Assembly (NCBI RefSeq): GCF_031458395.1 | Contig: NZ_JAVDYJ010000001.1 | Location: 1 to 64,000 of the forward strand | Direction: 5' to 3' | DNA from: Enteractinococcus fodinae | GTDB taxonomy: Bacteria > Actinomycetota > Actinomycetes > Actinomycetales > Micrococcaceae | DNA: 64,000 bases | Shown: in pieces, positions 63,789-64,000 of the stretch | How positions within the stretch are numbered: position 1 is the stretch's first letter | How the letters are laid out: the number at the start of each line of letters is the position of its first letter | Notes under the pieces: model-generated | Database searches by the model: none | What the model was told of the DNA's origin: nothing | What the model saw: only the letters and a program-made list of their open reading frames with translations | Made by a program: the position numbers and the translations under genes

Positions 63789-64000
63789 ATGGCTGAACAA
63801 GAAGATATTCACTCACCGCACGATAATACGACCTCACCCCAAGATCCTACGTGGGAAAAATCCGCGAGTGGTTGGGGATTTTTCTGGATCCTAGGCGAAA
63901 TCATCTTGCTGATGATAGCGGTGATCATCGCCATCAGGTTCTTCGTCGCGGGCAGACCCGACCTGGTGAGTTGGATGCTTGTAGTCCTCGCCGTGGCACT
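63789..64000 (+). CDS. Membrane protein, 5' part only
   Basis: 70 codons up to the window edge: an acidic, polar N-terminus (MAEQEDIHSPHDNTTS) then a membrane helix (FFWILGEIILLMIAVIIAIRFF) and the start of a second. GGGGAG lies eight bases before the ATG. The N-terminal arrangement resembles polyprenyl synthetase-adjacent or signal-peptidase-type proteins, but the cut prevents a family call. Confidence 0.6.
   Translation, partial: MAEQEDIHSPHDNTTSPQDPTWEKSASGWGFFWILGEIILLMIAVIIAIRFFVAGRPDLVSWMLVVLAVA

Noticed and set aside
1-64000. CRISPR array or prophage
   Set aside because: No regularly spaced repeats and no phage structural or integrase genes were seen on either strand.

Overview
The window is a chromosomal replication-origin neighbourhood of a moderately high-GC actinobacterium, probably in or near the Micrococcaceae (Micrococcales). 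Four things point there: the block rpmH-rnpA-yidD-yidC-jag-rsmG-parA-parB running away from dnaA-dnaN-recF-DUF721-gyrB-gyrA; actinobacterial marker proteins (DUF3566 protein, a 39-residue DLW-39 peptide between two tRNA genes, a pseudokinase-like partner of MurJ); demethylmenaquinone methylation; and an inositol-phosphate synthase. The species cannot be named from the sequence alone.

Layout. 0.1-6.6 kb is an accessory patch of defence genes and decay: a type III Mod methyltransferase whose Res partner is reduced to seven codons, a MazG-like/GIY-YIG-DUF2075 helicase pair, an SRA-HNH modification-dependent nuclease, and fragments of IS3-family transposases. 6.7-18.2 kb holds tRNA-Ala, DLW-39, tRNA-Ile and the leftward replication operons, with oriC in the dnaA-dnaN spacer. 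18-26.2 kb is the rightward rpmH-to-parB series. There parA and parB are not adjacent: about 2.9 kb of apparently non-coding DNA separates them. It carries eight perfect parS palindromes, and a ninth, near-perfect copy lies inside parB. 26.3-32.3 kb is a leftward redox and envelope cluster (NUDIX, murJ, pseudokinase, trxB, trxA). 32-48 kb is mixed metabolism: cca, a VTT/DedA membrane protein, fhs, a sulfur-related flavin monooxygenase behind a SAM riboswitch, a nonsense-broken DUF421 gene, an amidase, ino1, a mannosyltransferase-like protein and an aminopeptidase. 48-52.6 kb has an orphan Phd antitoxin, a PIN-PhoH ATPase, a YedE-TusA fusion and a lipoprotein. 52.9-54.7 kb is rpsF-ssb-rpsR-rplI. 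It is followed by cspA, a MocR-type regulator divergent from the PLP-homeostasis gene, a 0.9-kb non-coding block dense in DnaA boxes, and dnaB. The right end has an aminotransferase, csbD, a PEBP protein, menG, a 2'-5' RNA ligase-like gene and a cut-off membrane gene.

The strongest unexplained features are two non-coding chromosome-maintenance elements: the parS array placed between its own parA and parB genes, and the DnaA-box block upstream of dnaB. The second contains more perfect DnaA boxes than the dnaA-dnaN spacer and shares a 13-bp motif with it. Together with oriC they suggest that initiation, centromere and helicase-supply signals are spread over about 42 kb here. The MazG/DUF2075 pair is the best candidate for a little-described defence module. 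All functional names rest on recognising motifs in the translated sequence; no database search was run.
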